Source: Alphaproteobacteria bacterium (GTDB lineage Bacteria; Pseudomonadota; Alphaproteobacteria; Micropepsales; Micropepsaceae). From it: a stretch of 64,000 nt of DNA. Below are positions 62,747 to 64,000 of this stretch, in pieces. The DNA is taken from NCBI GenBank assembly GCA_017983635.1, contig JAGOBA010000003.1:417930-481929 (forward strand), in the 5' to 3' direction. The notes under the pieces were generated by a model. It was not told the origin of the DNA, did not search any database, and saw nothing but the letters and a program-made list of their open reading frames with translations. The first letter of the stretch is position 1. Every line of letters begins with the position of its first letter. Made by a program: the position numbers and the translations under genes.

Positions 62747-63050
62747 TGGGCGTCGTTCACGGCGCCCAACCGGGTTCGAAAGCGTTGCCTGCTGGGGCAA
62801 AGTTGCCTCCCAATAGCGTGAAGGGTACCATTGGAGAGACACTTTCATATGCGAAGCACAAACTTCGCGGCGTGACGAACTCGAAAGCGCAACAACTGGT
62901 CAAAATACCTCAATCATCGAGACGCACCAGAGCGCCTGCGGCGTCAACGGCGGAATTGGTTCTATGTTACGGGGCGCTGGAATTGATGAGGTTGAAATGT
63001 TCTGGCGCGGCGGATCCAAGGTGTTCTCAGCGGAACGAAAGACACGATAG
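62747..63050 (+). pseudogene. Frameshifted toxin-domain remnant
   Basis: Two frames look coding in succession. One carries GSKALPAGAKLPPNSVKGTI and GETLSYAKHKLRG (about 62775-62870). A different frame then carries ELESATTGQNTSIIETHQSA, followed by CGVNGGIGSMLRGAGIDEVE and MFWRGGSKVFSAERKTR, ending at TAG 63048-63050, one base before the start region of the next gene. This is consistent with a toxin C-terminal domain broken by a frameshift or internal deletion and placed directly before its immunity gene. The toxin class is not identified. Confidence 0.45.
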
Positions 63051-63051
63051 G

Positions 63052-63480
63052 ATGAAGAGCTTTGTGCTTTGTTGGGACGAAGATGCCGATGGTGTGCGCC
63101 AGTCTCGGCAGAAAGAGGCCCCTACCGCCGACGATGTGTTGGCACTTATGGACAGCCTCTCCCTGAACAGAATATCTGCTCTTACTGTCGACTACGGTGG
63201 AATAGGCCAAGATGCCGACGCAAACCTCTGCATATCCGGTGAACCGGGTGCGTACATCTGCTACGTGGCTTACTGGGATGATCGGATTTTTGAGCTGCAC
63301 TCTCAACGACCGCCAAGCGAGATCATTCGACGCGAGGTGGGCGGTCAGTATGAAGAGTATCCTGCGGACTTGCTCGTGGAGCGATATGCTTGCGTGGAAG
63401 CTATCCAACATTTCCTTCACACGGGCAGGCACTTGGATGCAATGGTGGAGCGGGTATTCGCCACCAAGCAGACGCATTGA
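63052..63480 (+). CDS. Small protein, Imm1-like immunity candidate
   Basis: A 142-residue acidic protein beginning MKSFVLCWDEDADGVRQSRQ, with segments LALMDSLSLNRISALTVDYG and YICYVAYWDDRIFELHSQRP. Size, acidity and beta-rich pattern are compatible with Imm1-type immunity proteins. ATG at 63052 follows the toxin-remnant stop at 63050 with a weak AGG signal. The open frame extends upstream but that part belongs to the decayed toxin. The Imm1 assignment is tentative. Confidence 0.55.
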   Translation: MKSFVLCWDEDADGVRQSRQKEAPTADDVLALMDSLSLNRISALTVDYGGIGQDADANLCISGEPGAYICYVAYWDDRIFELHSQRPPSEIIRREVGGQYEEYPADLLVERYACVEAIQHFLHTGRHLDAMVERVFATKQTH

Positions 63481-63484
63481 ATAA

Positions 63485-63946
63485 GGTTATTCTCTCAAGG
63501 GATACCTGAGCAAGCGTCTAGTGGCAGGACCTGCGGAAGGCATCCGGCAGGAGGTGCCGCAGTCGATTGCGGCCACGACCTATAACTGGAGCAAGTAAGC
63601 GTCCGAGGGAATTTACGACGCTTATCAGGAAGGTACAGCGCTTGGATGGGGCATAGCGTTCGTTGCCGTTATTCCCGGCCTCGACATTCTCAAGGCCGCC
63701 AAATTCGCGGACGAAGGTTGCGGCGCTTTGAAGACACTGGACAACTTGTGCTGCTTTGCTGCGGGAACGCTTGTCGACACAGACAAGGGGCTGCGAGCGA
63801 TCGAGACGATCAAGGTCGGCGACCTCGTGCTTTCGCGCTCAGATGTTACTGGCCAGACGGCCTACAAGCCTGTTGACCTGCCCCCGAACTTTCATCCAGC
63901 GGCAATTAGAGTCCCGACCGTTGATACGCCTTTCGGCGCGGGTTGA
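63485..63946 (+). pseudogene. Polymorphic-toxin pretoxin/HINT fragment with internal stop
   Basis: One frame reads GYLSKRLVAGPAEGIRQEVP and QSIAATTYNWSK, then an in-frame TAA at 63596-63598, then ASEGIYDAYQEGTALGWGIA and CCFAAGTLVDTDKGLRAIET with IKVGDLVLSRSD, ending at TGA 63944-63946. CFAAGTLV...GLRAIETIKVGDLVL is the start of a HINT (intein-like) pretoxin domain common in RHS-type toxins. The HINT sequence stops being recognisable after TGQTAYKPV, so the domain is truncated. The internal stop and truncation mark it as a pseudogene. Confidence 0.7.
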
Positions 63947-63999
63947 GCAAATGGCACTCGCGCGGAGCCATCCAAGAGCGCAGCGCGCGGGCCATTTGC
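63947..63999. repeat. Inverted repeat at the right window edge
   Basis: GCAAATGGC (63947-63955) and GCCATTTGC (63991-63999) are exact reverse complements with a 35-nt GC-rich loop. It begins one base after the stop of the HINT fragment and may be a terminator-like hairpin or an insertion end. The sequence beyond is not available. Confidence 0.5.
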
Positions 64000-64000
64000 G

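Noticed and set aside
62698..63051. Upstream in-frame extension of the 142-residue small gene
   Set aside because: The stretch overlaps the end of the 181-residue gene, changes coding frame partway, and is better explained as a decayed toxin remnant preceding an independent start at 63052.

Overview
The window looks like a chromosomal segment of a GC-rich alphaproteobacterium. The evidence is the order of the housekeeping blocks (lptF-lptG-lptD-surA-pdxA-rsmA, the fabD-fabG-acpP-fabF-mltG-yicC-gmk string, pepA next to holC) and the many ATGA/TGATG start-stop overlaps. A closer taxonomic placement cannot be supported from the sequence alone. No rRNA, complete tRNA, CRISPR array or prophage was seen.

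Layout. 0-2 kb: a large uncharacterised helical protein and the start of a coupled partner, both running off the left edge. 2-4 kb: purM and purN. 4-8 kb: two phytoene-dehydrogenase-like FAD oxidoreductases and a GcvT-like protein on one strand. 8-20 kb: accessory genes, including a DUF433/DUF5615 toxin-antitoxin pair, a secreted prolyl oligopeptidase, a glutathione transferase, a DUF5916 protein, a GbsR-type regulator with a DUF4166 / TIGR01777 operon and a palindromic candidate operator, a Het-C-like secreted protein, an anchored PLD-like protein and a Sel1-repeat protein. 19.3-21.9 kb: a REP-associated tyrosine transposase among copies of its GTGCACTGTCACC element, followed by an unexplained non-coding array of AACGGAT heptamers at exact 11-bp spacing, duplicated at exactly 118 bp. 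22-28 kb: ndk, an ABC-F protein, small genes, holC and pepA. 27.7-35.5 kb: LPS transport and outer-membrane biogenesis operon with pdxA and rsmA. 35.5-41.5 kb: gmk, yicC, mltG and fatty-acid synthesis genes on the minus strand.

41.6-61.6 kb is a surface-polysaccharide region in several blocks: a first O-antigen-ligase-like protein, a UDP-sugar dehydrogenase, two UDP-sugar epimerases, a radical-SAM/SPASM protein with a small exported partner, and a Pro/Gly-repeat exported protein. A 10-kb colinear minus-strand run follows (61.6 down to 51.5 kb): a degenerate PilZ-like protein, an unknown protein, an initiating phosphoglycosyl transferase, a small unknown protein, a second polymerase/ligase, a MurJ-like flippase, two GT4 glycosyltransferases and an AsnB-type amidotransferase. 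This is a plausible Wzx/Wzy pathway: sugar nucleotides are made by the dehydrogenase and epimerases, loaded onto undecaprenyl phosphate, extended by the glycosyltransferases, flipped and polymerised. The 51.5-58.3 kb part looks AT-richer than its surroundings, suggesting transfer.

61.6-64 kb is eroded and resembles the end of a polymorphic-toxin locus: toxin-tip-like fragments, each followed at once by an intact small gene that looks like an immunity gene, then a pretoxin/HINT fragment with an internal stop. The signals most worth pursuing are the phased AACGGAT array, the toxin/immunity remnants, and the PilZ-headed polysaccharide operon with its unknown 349-residue protein.
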